A DNA stretch of 64,000 bases from Arcicella sp040387735 (lineage in GTDB: Bacteria > Bacteroidota > Bacteroidia > Cytophagales > Spirosomataceae). The DNA lies in the NCBI GenBank assembly GCA_040387735.1, contig JAZKDE010000043.1, forward strand, positions 37,084 to 101,083, written 5' to 3'. This document shows positions 8,956-18,024 of the stretch, in pieces (position 1 is the first letter of the stretch; each line of letters starts with the position of its first letter). The notes below the pieces were generated by a model. The model was not told where the DNA came from. It saw only the letters and a program-made list of their open reading frames with translations, and did not search any database. Both the position numbers and the translations under genes were made by a program.

Positions 8956-10671
8956 ATGATACTTTCAGAACAAGAACAACTTCGCCGACAAAAACGGGAA
9001 GATTTAATGAAATTGGGTATTGACCCCTACCCTGCCGAAATGTTTGACATTAACGTTACGGCTGCCGATATTTTACAGAATTACGAAAATAATAAGATTG
9101 ATTATAAAAGCGTGTCTATTGCTGGGCGTTTGATGTCTTTCCGAATCATGGGAAGTGCTTCATTTGCTGAGTTACAAGATTCTACGGGACGTATTCAGGT
9201 GTATTTTCGTCGTGATGATTTATGTCCTGACGAAGACAAAACGCTTTATAATACTGTCTTCAAAAAACTCTTAGATATTGGTGATATTGTTGGCATTAAG
9301 GGTTACGTTTTTACTACGCAAGTAGGCGAAATTTCAATCCATGTTACTGAGTTCAAGATTTTAAATAAATCATTGAAACCGCTTCCTGTTGTAAAAAGAG
9401 ACGAAGATGGTAACATTCATGATGGCTTTACTGACCCTGAAATGCGTTATCGTCAGCGTTATGTTGACTTAATTGTAAATCCAGAAGTCAAAGATATTTT
9501 CTTGAAACGTTCTAAGATCGTAACCACGATGCGTTCCATGTTTGATGCAAAAGGTTGGTTGGAAGTGGAAACGCCAATTCTCCAATCTATTCATGGTGGT
9601 GCATCGGCCCGTCCGTTCAAAACCCACCACAATACTTTGGATATGCCTTTGTTCATGCGTATTGCCAATGAGTTATACCTAAAAAGATTAATCGTAGGTG
9701 GTTTTGATGGCGTTTATGAATTCGGAAAAATGTTCAGAAATGAAGGAATGGACAGAACTCATAATCCAGAATTCACGTCTTTAGAATTTTACGTAGCCTA
9801 CAAAGACTACAACTGGATGATGACTTTTACCGAACAAATTTTTGAAAAAGTAGCCATTGCGACCAATGGGCAATCAAAAATTAAAGTTGGTGAAAATGAA
9901 ATAGAATTTGGAGGAGAATTTACCAAATTGACTATTGCAGGAGCAATCGAAAAATACACAGGCGTAAACGTGGAAGGTATGGACGAAGAAACACTTCGTG
10001 AACATTGCAAATCGTGGGGAATTGAAGTGGATAACACCATGGGAACTGGGAAATTAATTGATGAAATCTTCGGAGAGAAAGTAGAAGCCAATCTTATTCA
10101 GCCTACTTTCATCATTGATTATCCAGTCGAAATGTCGCCTTTAACCAAAAAGCACCGTAGCAAACCAGGTTTGGTTGAGCGTTTTGAATTATTTGTCAAC
10201 GGAAAAGAAATTGCTAATGCTTATTCAGAATTAAATGACCCAATCGACCAACGTGAGCGTTTTGAAGAACAATTAAAGTTGGCAGAAAGAGGAGATGACG
10301 AAGCAATGGCAATGGATGAAGACTTTTTGCGTTCATTGGAATACGGAATGCCACCAACCGCAGGTATTGGTATTGGAATTGACCGTTTGACGATGCTAAT
10401 GACCAATCAAGTTTCGATTCAAGAAGTTCTTTTCTTCCCACAAATGCGTCCAGAGAAGAAATCAGAAGTTGCAACTGAAGCTGAATATCAAGCCCTTGGC
10501 GTACCAACCGAATGGATTCCTGTTTTACAAAAAATGGGCTTCATGACGATTGCAGCAATAAAAGAAGCAAATCCCAATAAAGTATTTAATGATTTGGGCG
10601 GTATGCGTAAGAAATTGAAATTAGACATCGCTATTCCTACAAAGGATGAAGTGATGAGATGGTTTGAATAA
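8956..10671 (+). CDS. lysS: lysyl-tRNA synthetase, class II
   Basis: Charges tRNA-Lys with lysine in the cytoplasm. At 571 residues it is longer than the roughly 500 of the E. coli enzyme. It has the N-terminal OB-fold anticodon-binding domain (about 50-160, SVSIAGRLMSFRIMG), class II motif 2 (MFRNEGMDRTHNPEFTSLEF near residue 260) and motif 3 (GIGIGIDRLTML near residue 470). The extra C-terminal 65 or so residues (from YQALGVPTEWIPVLQKMGF) resemble a helical DNA-binding-like tail that Bacteroidota LysRS often carry; that comparison is from memory. A consensus promoter lies 23 bp upstream, and the stop codon lies inside a long hairpin. Confidence 0.98.
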   Translation: MILSEQEQLRRQKREDLMKLGIDPYPAEMFDINVTAADILQNYENNKIDYKSVSIAGRLMSFRIMGSASFAELQDSTGRIQVYFRRDDLCPDEDKTLYNTVFKKLLDIGDIVGIKGYVFTTQVGEISIHVTEFKILNKSLKPLPVVKRDEDGNIHDGFTDPEMRYRQRYVDLIVNPEVKDIFLKRSKIVTTMRSMFDAKGWLEVETPILQSIHGGASARPFKTHHNTLDMPLFMRIANELYLKRLIVGGFDGVYEFGKMFRNEGMDRTHNPEFTSLEFYVAYKDYNWMMTFTEQIFEKVAIATNGQSKIKVGENEIEFGGEFTKLTIAGAIEKYTGVNVEGMDEETLREHCKSWGIEVDNTMGTGKLIDEIFGEKVEANLIQPTFIIDYPVEMSPLTKKHRSKPGLVERFELFVNGKEIANAYSELNDPIDQRERFEEQLKLAERGDDEAMAMDEDFLRSLEYGMPPTAGIGIGIDRLTMLMTNQVSIQEVLFFPQMRPEKKSEVATEAEYQALGVPTEWIPVLQKMGFMTIAAIKEANPNKVFNDLGGMRKKLKLDIAIPTKDEVMRWFE

Positions 10672-10709
10672 TGGTGGTTGAGTGATTTGTGAGTCACTCA
10701 ACCACCATT
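10670..10709 (+). terminator. hairpin overlapping the lysS stop codon
   Basis: Perfect 16-bp arms AATGGTGGTTGAGTGA / TCACTCAACCACCATT with an 8-nt loop. The lysS TAA (10669-10671) is at the foot of the stem. There is no T-run directly after it; the adjacent second hairpin supplies one, so this may protect the mRNA end. Confidence 0.6.
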
Positions 10710-10715
10710 AATATT

Positions 10716-10751
10716 AAAAAAGCCCAACCAAATTAATGGTCGGGCTTTTTT
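10716..10751. terminator. bidirectional terminator between lysS and the cold-shock gene
   Basis: Stem AAAAAAGCCCAACCA / TGGTCGGGCTTTTTT (one mismatch) with a 6-nt loop. It has six A on the left and six T on the right, so it can end both lysS (plus) and the cold-shock gene (minus). Confidence 0.85.
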
Positions 10752-10771
10752 AATGACTATATGAGAAACAA

Positions 10772-10966
10772 TTAAGCCTTCTTCACATTCACAGCATTTA
10801 AGCCACGCTTTCCTTCTTGTACGTCGAAAGAAACAGAGTCATTTTCACGAATAGTGATTCCAGATAATCCTGTAACGTGAACGAAGATTTCTTCGCCAGA
10901 ATTGTCATCAACGATAAATCCAAAACCTTTTGATTCGTTGAAAAATTTAACTTTACCAGTTTGCAT
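10772..10966 (-). CDS. cold-shock protein (CspA family)
   Basis: A 64-residue single cold-shock domain that binds single-stranded RNA/DNA and melts RNA structure. RNP1 is KGFGFI (residues 13-18) and RNP2 is IFVHVT (27-32); the FF-N-SKGFGF context is typical. The leader upstream is extremely A/T-rich and contains a small hairpin (GAGTT-AGA-AACTC near 11025-11037), consistent with control at the level of the mRNA leader, though that is inferred. A paralogue about 70 percent identical lies 200 bp upstream on the same strand, so this looks like tandem duplication. Confidence 0.95.
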   Translation of the reverse strand: MQTGKVKFFNESKGFGFIVDDNSGEEIFVHVTGLSGITIRENDSVSFDVQEGKRGLNAVNVKKA

Positions 10967-11156
10967 AAAAAAAATATAAAAAAAATTAAAAATAAAAATT
11001 CTAAGTTGTGTAATTTAAAAATGAGTTAGAAACTCTTTGAACAGACATAGCTATTAGGCTCTTTTTTCGACAGAATCGAAATAAATAAAACAATAATTTC
11101 GGATTCGGTATTTTGAATCCACTGTATAAACAAACAATCTTTCTGTCAAATAAATG

Positions 11157-11179
11157 AGAAACTATAAATTATAGTTTCT
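11157..11179 (-). terminator. palindrome at the stop codon of the second cold-shock gene
   Basis: AGAAACTATAA-A-TTATAGTTTCT, perfect 11-bp arms around the TAA stop. There is no strong T-run after it on the minus strand, so it may be a weak terminator or a 3-prime stabilising hairpin allowing read-through into the next csp gene. Confidence 0.45.
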
Positions 11180-11363
11180 TAACGTTATCAGCGTTTAAGC
11201 CTCTTTTGCCGTCCACAATATCAAATGAAACTTTATCATCTTGACGAATATGTGTTCCCCCCAATGCTGTTACGTGAACAAAAATCTCTTGTCCAGACTC
11301 ATCATCTAAAATGAATCCAAAACCTTTACTCTCATTAAAAAATTTTACTGTGCCTGTTTGCAT
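11169..11363 (-). CDS. cold-shock protein, paralogue
   Basis: A 64-residue cold-shock domain with RNP1 KGFGFI and RNP2 IFVHVT, the same length and start (MQTGTVKFFNESKGFGF) as the downstream copy. Differences cluster in the loop after RNP2 (TALGGTHIRQDD against TGLSGITIREND), which may alter RNA preference. It is separated from the next csp by about 200 bp, so the two probably have separate promoters and are expressed under different conditions. The upstream spacer is 456 bp and A/T-rich. It acts as an RNA chaperone in the cytoplasm. Confidence 0.95.
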   Translation of the reverse strand: MQTGTVKFFNESKGFGFILDDESGQEIFVHVTALGGTHIRQDDKVSFDIVDGKRGLNADNVKKL

Positions 11364-11819
11364 GATTACTAAGGTAACAATTTATATGATTTCATAGAAA
11401 AACAACAAACGTTGATTTCCATGTGAATCAATAGCCGAAAAAGTTAAATGTGATACGCTGAGTGTTTGATGATCAATGAGGAAGTAAATCTGAGGGGACT
11501 AACGTACTCTTGAAAACTGAAACTTTGCACTAAAAAACTTACTTTTTTAAACTATTAACCATCAAATGTAGTCATAATTTTGTAGAATCCTACTTTAAAT
11601 TTAACATTTTTCGGCTTTTCCCTTAAAATAGTGGTATTTACTTAGTATTTTTTTGTGTTTTTTTAACAATTAAACACTAATTTGATTTATAATTACTCCA
11701 AAGTTAAGTATCGTGCTTGGGGAAATCAAACTATTCTATTTGAAAAAAGTAATGATTTTCGTAACTTCGATAAAAATTCAAATCAATTCTCTTCGGACAA
11801 GCTTAAATAACGTAATAAG
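11364..11819. other. 456-bp divergent spacer, csp and pspC promoters
   Basis: A/T-rich spacer with homopolymer T runs near 11650-11665. It holds the pspC promoter at its right end and presumably the leader of the cold-shock gene at its left end. A lone TAATTTTG occurs near 11573 without a matching -33 box. No protein-coding frame stands out. Confidence 0.5.
11739..11769 (+). promoter_or_regulatory. likely promoter of the PspC gene
   Basis: TTTG (11739-11742), 19 bp, TAACTTCG (11762-11769): one mismatch from the Bacteroidota TAnnTTTG box with ideal spacing. The gene starts 50 bp downstream. Confidence 0.55.
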
Positions 11820-12041
11820 ATGATAAAAGTTAAATATTTCGTTGAGCATCATGTGTTTGGAGTTTGCACTCATTTGGGTGAGAAGTTTGGCATTTCTACT
11901 GCCAGCATAAGACTCTATTTTGTGTATTTATCTTTCATCACCATTGGCTCCCCAATTATATTATACTTAATCCTTGCCTTTTGGATGAACATCCGTCGTT
12001 ATCTTCGTCAACAAAATAATCCAACGGTTTGGGAAATTTAG
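11820..12041 (+). CDS. PspC-domain membrane protein, short form
   Basis: A 73-residue protein with a PspC-type fold: a short amphipathic region FGVCTHLGEKFGISTASIRLYFV followed by a hydrophobic helix (about 38-54) and a basic tail (MNIRRYLRQQ). PspC is an inner-membrane component of phage-shock envelope-stress responses in proteobacteria; in Bacteroidota it is a common small domain of unclear role. The usual G-V-A-x-G-L pattern is altered here (GVCTHLGEKFG). No other psp gene adjoins it; a longer PspC protein is at 37232. It is convergent with the glycosyltransferase gene. Confidence 0.8.
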   Translation: MIKVKYFVEHHVFGVCTHLGEKFGISTASIRLYFVYLSFITIGSPIILYLILAFWMNIRRYLRQQNNPTVWEI

Positions 12042-12152
12042 TTATCAGTTAAAATGAAGTTGAATCTTGAATGATAAGGTTCTAAAATCTTATTTTTTTC
12101 TGTTCACCTTCGTTCCTTTTATTCATTGGATACTCATTGCTGTTAACTGTTA

Positions 12153-13160
12153 TCACATTTCATCAAATCTTTCTTTTCCTTTAACAAAGTGTTGCCAGAC
12201 GATATTATGGGAAAATATTTGCCCTAAATCATCTCTTTTTTTGATGCTTTGACGCTTTTTATGCCATGTCCAAAAATGAGCGTAGAAATTAAAGTGAGCT
12301 TTTGCTACTGCCCAACAATCTTCCCAAGTATCAAAAAGCAAGAATTTCACGCCTGCTACACCATCCAATATTAATCTGGTCAATATTGTTTTGTAAAGAC
12401 CTTTATCGGGATGATTTTTATAGAGCATCGCCAAGCCATTCCTGAAATTCAAAAAGGTTTTATGTGGATTTGACTTGTGTAGTGTTCCTCCGCCAACGTG
12501 ATAGATTTCAGATTCGCCACAGGTATAAATCTGGTAACCAGCGTGTTTCATCCGCCAACACAAATCTATTTCTTCCATGTGAGCAAAAAAATCACCGTCA
12601 AAACCACCTATGTTATGAAAAACATCTGCTCGCACAAACATACACGCCCCCGTTGCCCAAAAAACTTCTACATTGTCATTGTACTGCCCTAAATCTTCTT
12701 CTAAAGACAGAAAGACTCTTCCTCTACAAAAAGGATAACCCAAACGATCGATGAATCCACCAGCCGCTCCTGCGTATTCAAAATGCGTTTTTTCGTGATA
12801 AGCTTTAATTTTGGGTTGACAAGCAGCAATATTTTGATTGCTTGTCATCAATTGCAACACGGGTTCAATCCAGTTTTGAGGAACTTCTACGTCTGAATTC
12901 AGAAGAACATAATATGTGTATTGATTCTTGATTTGTTCTAAAGCTTCATTATATCCTTGGGCAAAACCATGATTTTTAGCGAGTTGGATAATTTTTACGG
13001 TAGGAAAATGGCTTTCTAAAATTTCAATAGAATTATCAGTCGAAGCATTGTCTGCTACGTAAATGGTGGCATTGGAAGAGTGATTGATAACGGAGGGCAA
13101 GAAATCGGATAAATATTTTTGACCGTTGTAGTTTAAAATGACTACTGCTGTTTGATTCAT
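12153..13160 (-). CDS. family 2 glycosyltransferase
   Basis: A 335-residue GT-A fold enzyme that transfers a sugar from a nucleotide donor, probably during polysaccharide or glycoconjugate assembly on the cytoplasmic face. Visible features are the start VVILNYNGQKYLSDFLPSV, the donor-binding YVADNASTDNSIEIL, a metal-site-like VLLNSDVEVPQNW (about residue 90), and an acceptor-side ED-like motif (EEIDLCWRMKHAGYQI). This arrangement is like rhamnosyltransferase-type GT2 proteins, but the sugar cannot be told. It stands alone, divergent from the amino-acid permease, with no other cell-surface sugar genes beside it. Confidence 0.93.
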   Translation of the reverse strand: MNQTAVVILNYNGQKYLSDFLPSVINHSSNATIYVADNASTDNSIEILESHFPTVKIIQLAKNHGFAQGYNEALEQIKNQYTYYVLLNSDVEVPQNWIEPVLQLMTSNQNIAACQPKIKAYHEKTHFEYAGAAGGFIDRLGYPFCRGRVFLSLEEDLGQYNDNVEVFWATGACMFVRADVFHNIGGFDGDFFAHMEEIDLCWRMKHAGYQIYTCGESEIYHVGGGTLHKSNPHKTFLNFRNGLAMLYKNHPDKGLYKTILTRLILDGVAGVKFLLFDTWEDCWAVAKAHFNFYAHFWTWHKKRQSIKKRDDLGQIFSHNIVWQHFVKGKERFDEM

Positions 13161-13544
13161 GTTTAAGGATTGAATGAGCGAATTAGTGAAAAATGCTTTT
13201 ATGACCCATTCAAAGAAGCCAAAACATTTCAGGGTTAAGTTGATTGTGTAAAGTTAAGTGATTTTTCTAAATGAAATTGTTTGGACTTTTCGTTTTTACT
13301 GAAACCCGTAATTTTGAGCAACATCTTAACCTAAACAAATCCCTTTCGTTTCGCTTTATTTGAAGATTTTGATTAGTTTTAGGGGAAATTTATAATATTT
13401 AGCTTTGGGTTGAGAATTATAAAAACCTAAATCCGTACAAATACTTATAGTTGTTTCGATGTTCGTTAATTCGAATAATTGCTTATCCAACATCTATAAA
13501 ATTTATTGTTCAAAACTCACTGCTACCATTAACCATCAAACTAA
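13161..13544. other. 384-bp divergent intergenic region
   Basis: Holds the promoters of the glycosyltransferase (minus) and the amino-acid permease (plus). One good plus-strand promoter is listed separately. No reading frame or strong hairpin was seen. Confidence 0.5.
13377..13407 (+). promoter_or_regulatory. possible promoter of the amino-acid permease
   Basis: TTTT (13377-13380), 19 bp, TAGCTTTG (13400-13407): a perfect TAnnTTTG box with one mismatch in the -33 box. It would leave a leader of about 130 nt before the permease ATG. Confidence 0.4.
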
Positions 13545-15194
13545 ATGCCAGAAAATTCTATTTTTAGACGAAAATCCATTTCTAATGTTTTAAAACAAAG
13601 CGAGGACGCTCACGGTGAGTCTGGACTTAATAAAATCTTAGGTGTCAGAGACTTAACTTCATTTGGTATTGCCGCTATCATTGGAGCGGGAATTTTCAGC
13701 ACCATCGGCCGAGCCAGTTTTGACGGTGGACCTGCTGTTACATTGCTTTTTCTTTTTGTATCCATTGCCTGTGTTTTCACCGCACTTTGTTACGCACAAT
13801 TTGCCTCAATGGTACCCGTTTCGGGTAGTGCCTACACTTACGGATACGTTTCATTCGGGGAAATTTTCGCTTGGGTTATTGGTTGGGCATTGATTTTGGA
13901 ATATGCCGTTTCCAATATGGTAGTAGCCATTTCTTGGTCAGAATATTTTGTTTCCATGCTCAGAGGATTTGGCATAATCTTTCCAGATTTTTTAACGTTT
14001 GACTATGGAACGGCTCACCGAGCATTTTTATTAAGTCAGACCGAAACATTGGTTGGTGGCGATATTGCGGCGGCACAAGCTTACGTAAATGCTCCTTTAA
14101 TTGGGGGAATCCATTTTTTGATTGATTTACCTGCGGGAGTAATTACGATGTTAGTGACGGCATTGGTTTATGTAGGTGTAAAAGAATCCCGAAATGCGAG
14201 TAATTTTTTGGTAGCCTTGAAGTTGGTCGTTATTTTATTGGTAATCTGTGTGGGTGCATTTTATGTTAAACCCGAAAATTGGACACCTTTCGCACCCAAT
14301 GGCTCAAAGGGCGTTTTGAAAGGAGTTGCTTTAGTATTTTTCGCATTCATTGGCTTCGATTCTATCTCTACGATGGCAGAGGAATGTAAAAACCCTCAAC
14401 GAGATTTGCCCCGTGCCATGATTTATTGCTTGGTGATTTGTGCGGTTTTATACGTGATGATTACACTGGTTTTGACAGGAATGGTTAATTATACCGAACT
14501 TAAAGTGGATGACCCTTTGGCGTATGTTTTTCAGAAGGTGAATCTTGATTTTGTGGCGGGTGTTATTTCAGTTTCTGCGGTGGTTGCCATTACGAGTGCC
14601 TTGTTGGTTTATCAGATGGGACAACCGAGAATTTGGATGTCAATGAGCCGTGATGGCTTACTCTGGAAGCGTTTTTCTAAAATTCACCCGAAATTCAAAA
14701 CGCCAAGTTTTTCAACAATTGTTACGGGTTTTTTGGTAGCAATTCCTTCTATGTTTTTGGATATGGGCTTTGTGGCAGACTTAACCAGCGTAGGAACATT
14801 CTTTGCTTTTATTGTGGTTTGTGGAGGCGTTTTATACTTAGATTTTAAAGGCTTATCAAAGGATGCGAAGTTTAAAATTCCTTATTTAAATGGGCAATTT
14901 TTAGTAGGAGGATTATTGATCATGACACTCGGATATGCCATTTCACAAAATACTTTTATCTCAGAGATTCAAGAGAAACCTCTTTTGGTGGTGTTCTGGT
15001 TAGTTTGGACAATGTTATCTGTGATGGCTTACTTATACAAATTCTCTATTTTACCAGTCTTAGGAATCTTGACGAACCTTTATTTAATGACCGAATTGGG
15101 CATTATGAACTGGACAATTTTCTTGGTTTGGTTAGCGATTGGCTTAGCGATTTATTTCTCTTATGGATATAAGCATAGTAAGTTAGCCAATTGA
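13545..15194 (+). CDS. APC-family amino-acid permease (cationic amino-acid transporter type)
   Basis: Inner-membrane transporter of 549 residues with about 12-14 hydrophobic helices. The first helix carries the family GIAAIIGAGIFSTIG glycine motif that binds the substrate carboxylate. The segment VFFAFIGFDSISTMAEECKNPQRDLPRAM (about 265-295) is the hallmark of the CAT/YfnA subgroup, which moves amino acids such as lysine, arginine or others. The soluble N-terminus (RRKSISNVLKQSEDAHGESGL) is typical. It appears monocistronic with a weak terminator after it. The exact amino acid and direction of transport cannot be told from the sequence. Confidence 0.93.
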   Translation: MPENSIFRRKSISNVLKQSEDAHGESGLNKILGVRDLTSFGIAAIIGAGIFSTIGRASFDGGPAVTLLFLFVSIACVFTALCYAQFASMVPVSGSAYTYGYVSFGEIFAWVIGWALILEYAVSNMVVAISWSEYFVSMLRGFGIIFPDFLTFDYGTAHRAFLLSQTETLVGGDIAAAQAYVNAPLIGGIHFLIDLPAGVITMLVTALVYVGVKESRNASNFLVALKLVVILLVICVGAFYVKPENWTPFAPNGSKGVLKGVALVFFAFIGFDSISTMAEECKNPQRDLPRAMIYCLVICAVLYVMITLVLTGMVNYTELKVDDPLAYVFQKVNLDFVAGVISVSAVVAITSALLVYQMGQPRIWMSMSRDGLLWKRFSKIHPKFKTPSFSTIVTGFLVAIPSMFLDMGFVADLTSVGTFFAFIVVCGGVLYLDFKGLSKDAKFKIPYLNGQFLVGGLLIMTLGYAISQNTFISEIQEKPLLVVFWLVWTMLSVMAYLYKFSILPVLGILTNLYLMTELGIMNWTIFLVWLAIGLAIYFSYGYKHSKLAN

Positions 15195-15571
15195 GATAAT
15201 TTACAACAAATTCATGAAAGTCAGTCTTGCAAAGGCTGACTTTTTGTTTTAACACTATACTATCAAATACGAAAAAGAAGATCATCCACAAATCATCGGT
15301 AATGACTTTGGTATAAAATGATTCTCGAGAAATAATTACTAAAACTTAGGGTAAGAAAGGATAAATTTGAGTACTAAAATAAAGAAATTTGATTTCAGAA
15401 GAGTTAGGGAAACATTGCTCTATGAGTTGATTTTATCTAAAAATCAATCATTTTTCATTCAAAATATATTCAATTTTATTCAAAAGTTAGGACTTTGATT
15501 AATCAATTATTTTTTAAGTTTATATTACATTTCATTAATAGACAAAATCCTTTAATTTAACCTAAAACACA
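15195..15571. other. 377-bp spacer before the GMC dehydrogenase
   Basis: Contains the permease terminator and the promoter region of the next operon: TTTG at 15494-15497, 17 bp, TAAGTTTA at 15515-15522, a weak match to the Bacteroidota consensus. No gene is seen. Confidence 0.45.
15217..15248 (+). terminator. terminator of the amino-acid permease
   Basis: AAAGTCAGTC / GGCTGACTTT (10 bp with one G-U pair, 7-nt loop) followed by TTTTTGTTTT, about 20 bp after the permease stop. Confidence 0.8.
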
Positions 15572-17317
15572 ATGTTTGATTTTCAGATAAAAGACCAAGC
15601 AACCGAGTATGATGTAGTCATTATTGGCTCAGGTGCTGGCGGTGGTATGGCGGCTTATGAGCTTACAAAAGCTGGGGCTAAAGTTTGCGTTTTAGAAGCA
15701 GGGCAATATTATGACCCCGCCGACCCAAAATATATTACTCAATTAAAAGCCCCTTGGGAATCTCCCCGTCGTGGTGCAAGTTCAACCCGTGCTTTTGGTG
15801 ATTTTGATGCGGCTTATGGTGGTTGGGACATTGATGGCGAACCTTATACCACTACCAAAGGCACAGAATTTCACTGGTTTCGTTCGAGAATGTTGGGCGG
15901 ACGTACAAACCACTGGGGACGTATTTCGCTCCGTTTTGGACCCGATGATTTCAAGCGTAAATCTATTGATGGTTTAGGCGACGACTGGCCAATTGGTTAT
16001 GACGATGTAAAGCCATATTACGATTATGTTGATAAACTTATCGGGGTTTTTGGCACGAATGAAGGAATGCACAATAATCCAGATGGATATTTTTTGCCAC
16101 CGCCCAAACAGCGTTTGCATGAATTAATGCTCCAAAGAAGCAATAAAAAATTAGGTATTCCAACGATTCCTTCTCGCCTTTCAATTCTGACAAAACCCGT
16201 AAATAAAGAGCGTGGACAGTGTTTTTATTGTAGTCAATGCAGTAGAGCTTGTCAAGCTTACGCCGATTTTTCTTCGTCGTCGGTTTTAATGATTCCTGCC
16301 ATGAAAACGGGAAATTGTCATTTGATAACCTACGCAATGGCTCGTGAAGTATTAACTGACCCAAATACTGGCTTGGCAACGGGTGTATCTTACGTGGATA
16401 CGCAAACGATGACTGAGAAAGTAGTAAAAGGTAAAGTAGTTATTTTGGCGGCGAGTGCGGGCGAAACGGCTCGTTTGTTATTAAACTCAAAATCGACCCG
16501 TTTCCCGAATGGTTTAGCCAATTCAAGTGGCATTGTGGGAAGATATATTAATGACTCAACGGGTGCTTCTCGTGCAGGAATTATTCCTGCTTTGTTCGAC
16601 CGTAAACGCTATAATGAAGACGGTGTGGGCGGAATGCACGTTTATACACCTTGGTGGTTAGACAACAAAAAGTTAGACTTTCCAAGAGGTTATCACATCG
16701 AATACGGTGGTGGTATGGGAATGCCAGCATACGGTTTTGGTTGGGGCATTGAAGGAATTAACGAGAAATATCCAACTCGTGAAGGTATCAAAAAAGCCGC
16801 AGGAGGTTACGGAGCATCTCTAAAAGAAGATTACCGTCGTTTCTACGGAGCGTACATTCACATGGCTGGACGTGGCGAACCTGTGCCTGATTATAACAAT
16901 TACTGCGAAATTGACCCAAATGTGGTAGATAAATTCGGTATTCCTGTATTGAGATTCAACTATAATTGGTCGGATTATGAGGTGAAGCAGGCGAAACACA
17001 TGCAAGATACTTTCGAGCAAATTATTCACGAAATTGGTGGCGTGCCATTAGGCGGAAAACCTGATGCTAAAACCAATTACGGTTTGGCAGAACCTGGAAA
17101 AATCATCCACGAAGTAGGTACTGCCCGTATGGGTAACGACCCTAAAACGTCGGTTTTGAACAGTAATTGCCAAGCTCACGATGTGAAAAATTTATTCGTA
17201 GCCGATGCAGCTCCGTTCGTTTCACAAGGAGATAAAAATGCTACTTGGACGATTTTGGCGTTATCAGCACGTACTTCAAATTATATCATTGAACAAAAGA
17301 AAAAAGGAAACTTGTAA
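15572..17317 (+). CDS. GMC-family FAD-dependent oxidoreductase (dehydrogenase)
   Basis: Oxidises an alcohol or sugar, using FAD. The 581 residues contain the dinucleotide motif GSGAGGG (19-25), LEAGQYYDP, the GMC signature region MLGGRTNHWGRISLRF (about 110-125), and the C-terminal block HEVGTARMGNDPKTSV...LFVADAAPFVSQGDKNATWTI with the catalytic His/Asn area. A cluster C217-F-Y-C220-S-Q-C223-S-R-A-C227 could hold an iron-sulphur cluster, as in FAD glucose dehydrogenases with a 3Fe-4S site. It has no signal peptide, so export must rely on its partner, the next gene, which is a subunit-3-like protein 27 bp downstream. The substrate (a sugar or sugar acid) is inferred. Confidence 0.92.
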   Translation: MFDFQIKDQATEYDVVIIGSGAGGGMAAYELTKAGAKVCVLEAGQYYDPADPKYITQLKAPWESPRRGASSTRAFGDFDAAYGGWDIDGEPYTTTKGTEFHWFRSRMLGGRTNHWGRISLRFGPDDFKRKSIDGLGDDWPIGYDDVKPYYDYVDKLIGVFGTNEGMHNNPDGYFLPPPKQRLHELMLQRSNKKLGIPTIPSRLSILTKPVNKERGQCFYCSQCSRACQAYADFSSSSVLMIPAMKTGNCHLITYAMAREVLTDPNTGLATGVSYVDTQTMTEKVVKGKVVILAASAGETARLLLNSKSTRFPNGLANSSGIVGRYINDSTGASRAGIIPALFDRKRYNEDGVGGMHVYTPWWLDNKKLDFPRGYHIEYGGGMGMPAYGFGWGIEGINEKYPTREGIKKAAGGYGASLKEDYRRFYGAYIHMAGRGEPVPDYNNYCEIDPNVVDKFGIPVLRFNYNWSDYEVKQAKHMQDTFEQIIHEIGGVPLGGKPDAKTNYGLAEPGKIIHEVGTARMGNDPKTSVLNSNCQAHDVKNLFVADAAPFVSQGDKNATWTILALSARTSNYIIEQKKKGNL

Positions 17318-17344
17318 TAAATGGCACGCAGATAATAGAGAACA

Positions 17345-17998
17345 ATGAAAAAGAGAGATTTTCTTAAAAATATAGGGCTTTCATCGCTTGGATTGGCGGT
17401 GGTAAGTCAAGATGCTTTGGCAGGTGAAATGTTGGATGGGCCAAAACCAAAGCCGAAAGCAAAAACAGCGGCTTCTGCAAGCACGCCAAAATATAACTAC
17501 GGTAGAACAAAAGACGAAATGGCAAGAGATGCAAAACTCTTAGCCGAAAAGTTTTTGACCGACCATGAATTAAAAACCATCACTGTACTCGTAGACATTA
17601 TTATTCCTGCCGATAAATTTTCGGGAAGTGCTTCTCAAGCGGGCGTTCCTGCCTTTATTGATTTTATAGTAAAAGATAAACCCGAATTCAAAACGCCTAT
17701 GCGTGGTGGTTTGCGTTGGTTAGATTCTACGGCAATCAAGCGTTTTGGAAAAGATTTTATCGCTTGTACTCCCAAAGAACAAATCAATATTGTGGATGAT
17801 ATTGCCTATCCAGAACAGGCTAAAAAAGAATTTTCGCAAGGAGTAAATTTCTTTACGTTAATGAGAAATTTAACAGCATCAGGTTTTTATTCTTCTGAAA
17901 TGGGACACAAAGACATGGATTACCAAGGAAATCGTCCCAATAATTGGGAAGGCGTTCCCGATGATGTTTTGAAACAATATGGATTGAGTTATTCGTAG
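17345..17998 (+). CDS. gluconate 2-dehydrogenase subunit 3-like protein
   Basis: A 217-residue small subunit expected to escort the GMC dehydrogenase to the periplasm. The N-terminus MKKRDFLKNIGLSSLGLAVVSQDALA resembles a Tat signal with K-R in place of the usual R-R before DFLK. The mature part contains the family region FLTDHELKTITVLVDIIIPADKFSGSASQAGVPAFIDF and continues to a conserved acidic/aromatic tail (GHKDMDYQGNRPNNWEGVP). It starts 27 bp after the GMC gene and a strong terminator follows, so these two form the whole operon. The cytochrome c subunit of the classic three-subunit enzyme is missing nearby. Confidence 0.9.
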   Translation: MKKRDFLKNIGLSSLGLAVVSQDALAGEMLDGPKPKPKAKTAASASTPKYNYGRTKDEMARDAKLLAEKFLTDHELKTITVLVDIIIPADKFSGSASQAGVPAFIDFIVKDKPEFKTPMRGGLRWLDSTAIKRFGKDFIACTPKEQINIVDDIAYPEQAKKEFSQGVNFFTLMRNLTASGFYSSEMGHKDMDYQGNRPNNWEGVPDDVLKQYGLSYS

Positions 17999-18024
17999 GA
18001 ATTGTGAATGATAGAATTGCGATT

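Noticed and set aside
11563..11582. TAATTTTG and CAAATGTA as overlapping opposite promoters in the csp-pspC spacer
   Set aside because: Neither has a -33 box at a suitable distance, so I did not annotate them.
12067..12252. 61-codon plus-strand frame between pspC and the glycosyltransferase gene
   Set aside because: Its second half overlaps the C-terminus of the glycosyltransferase gene on the other strand; the sequence looks like antisense translation.
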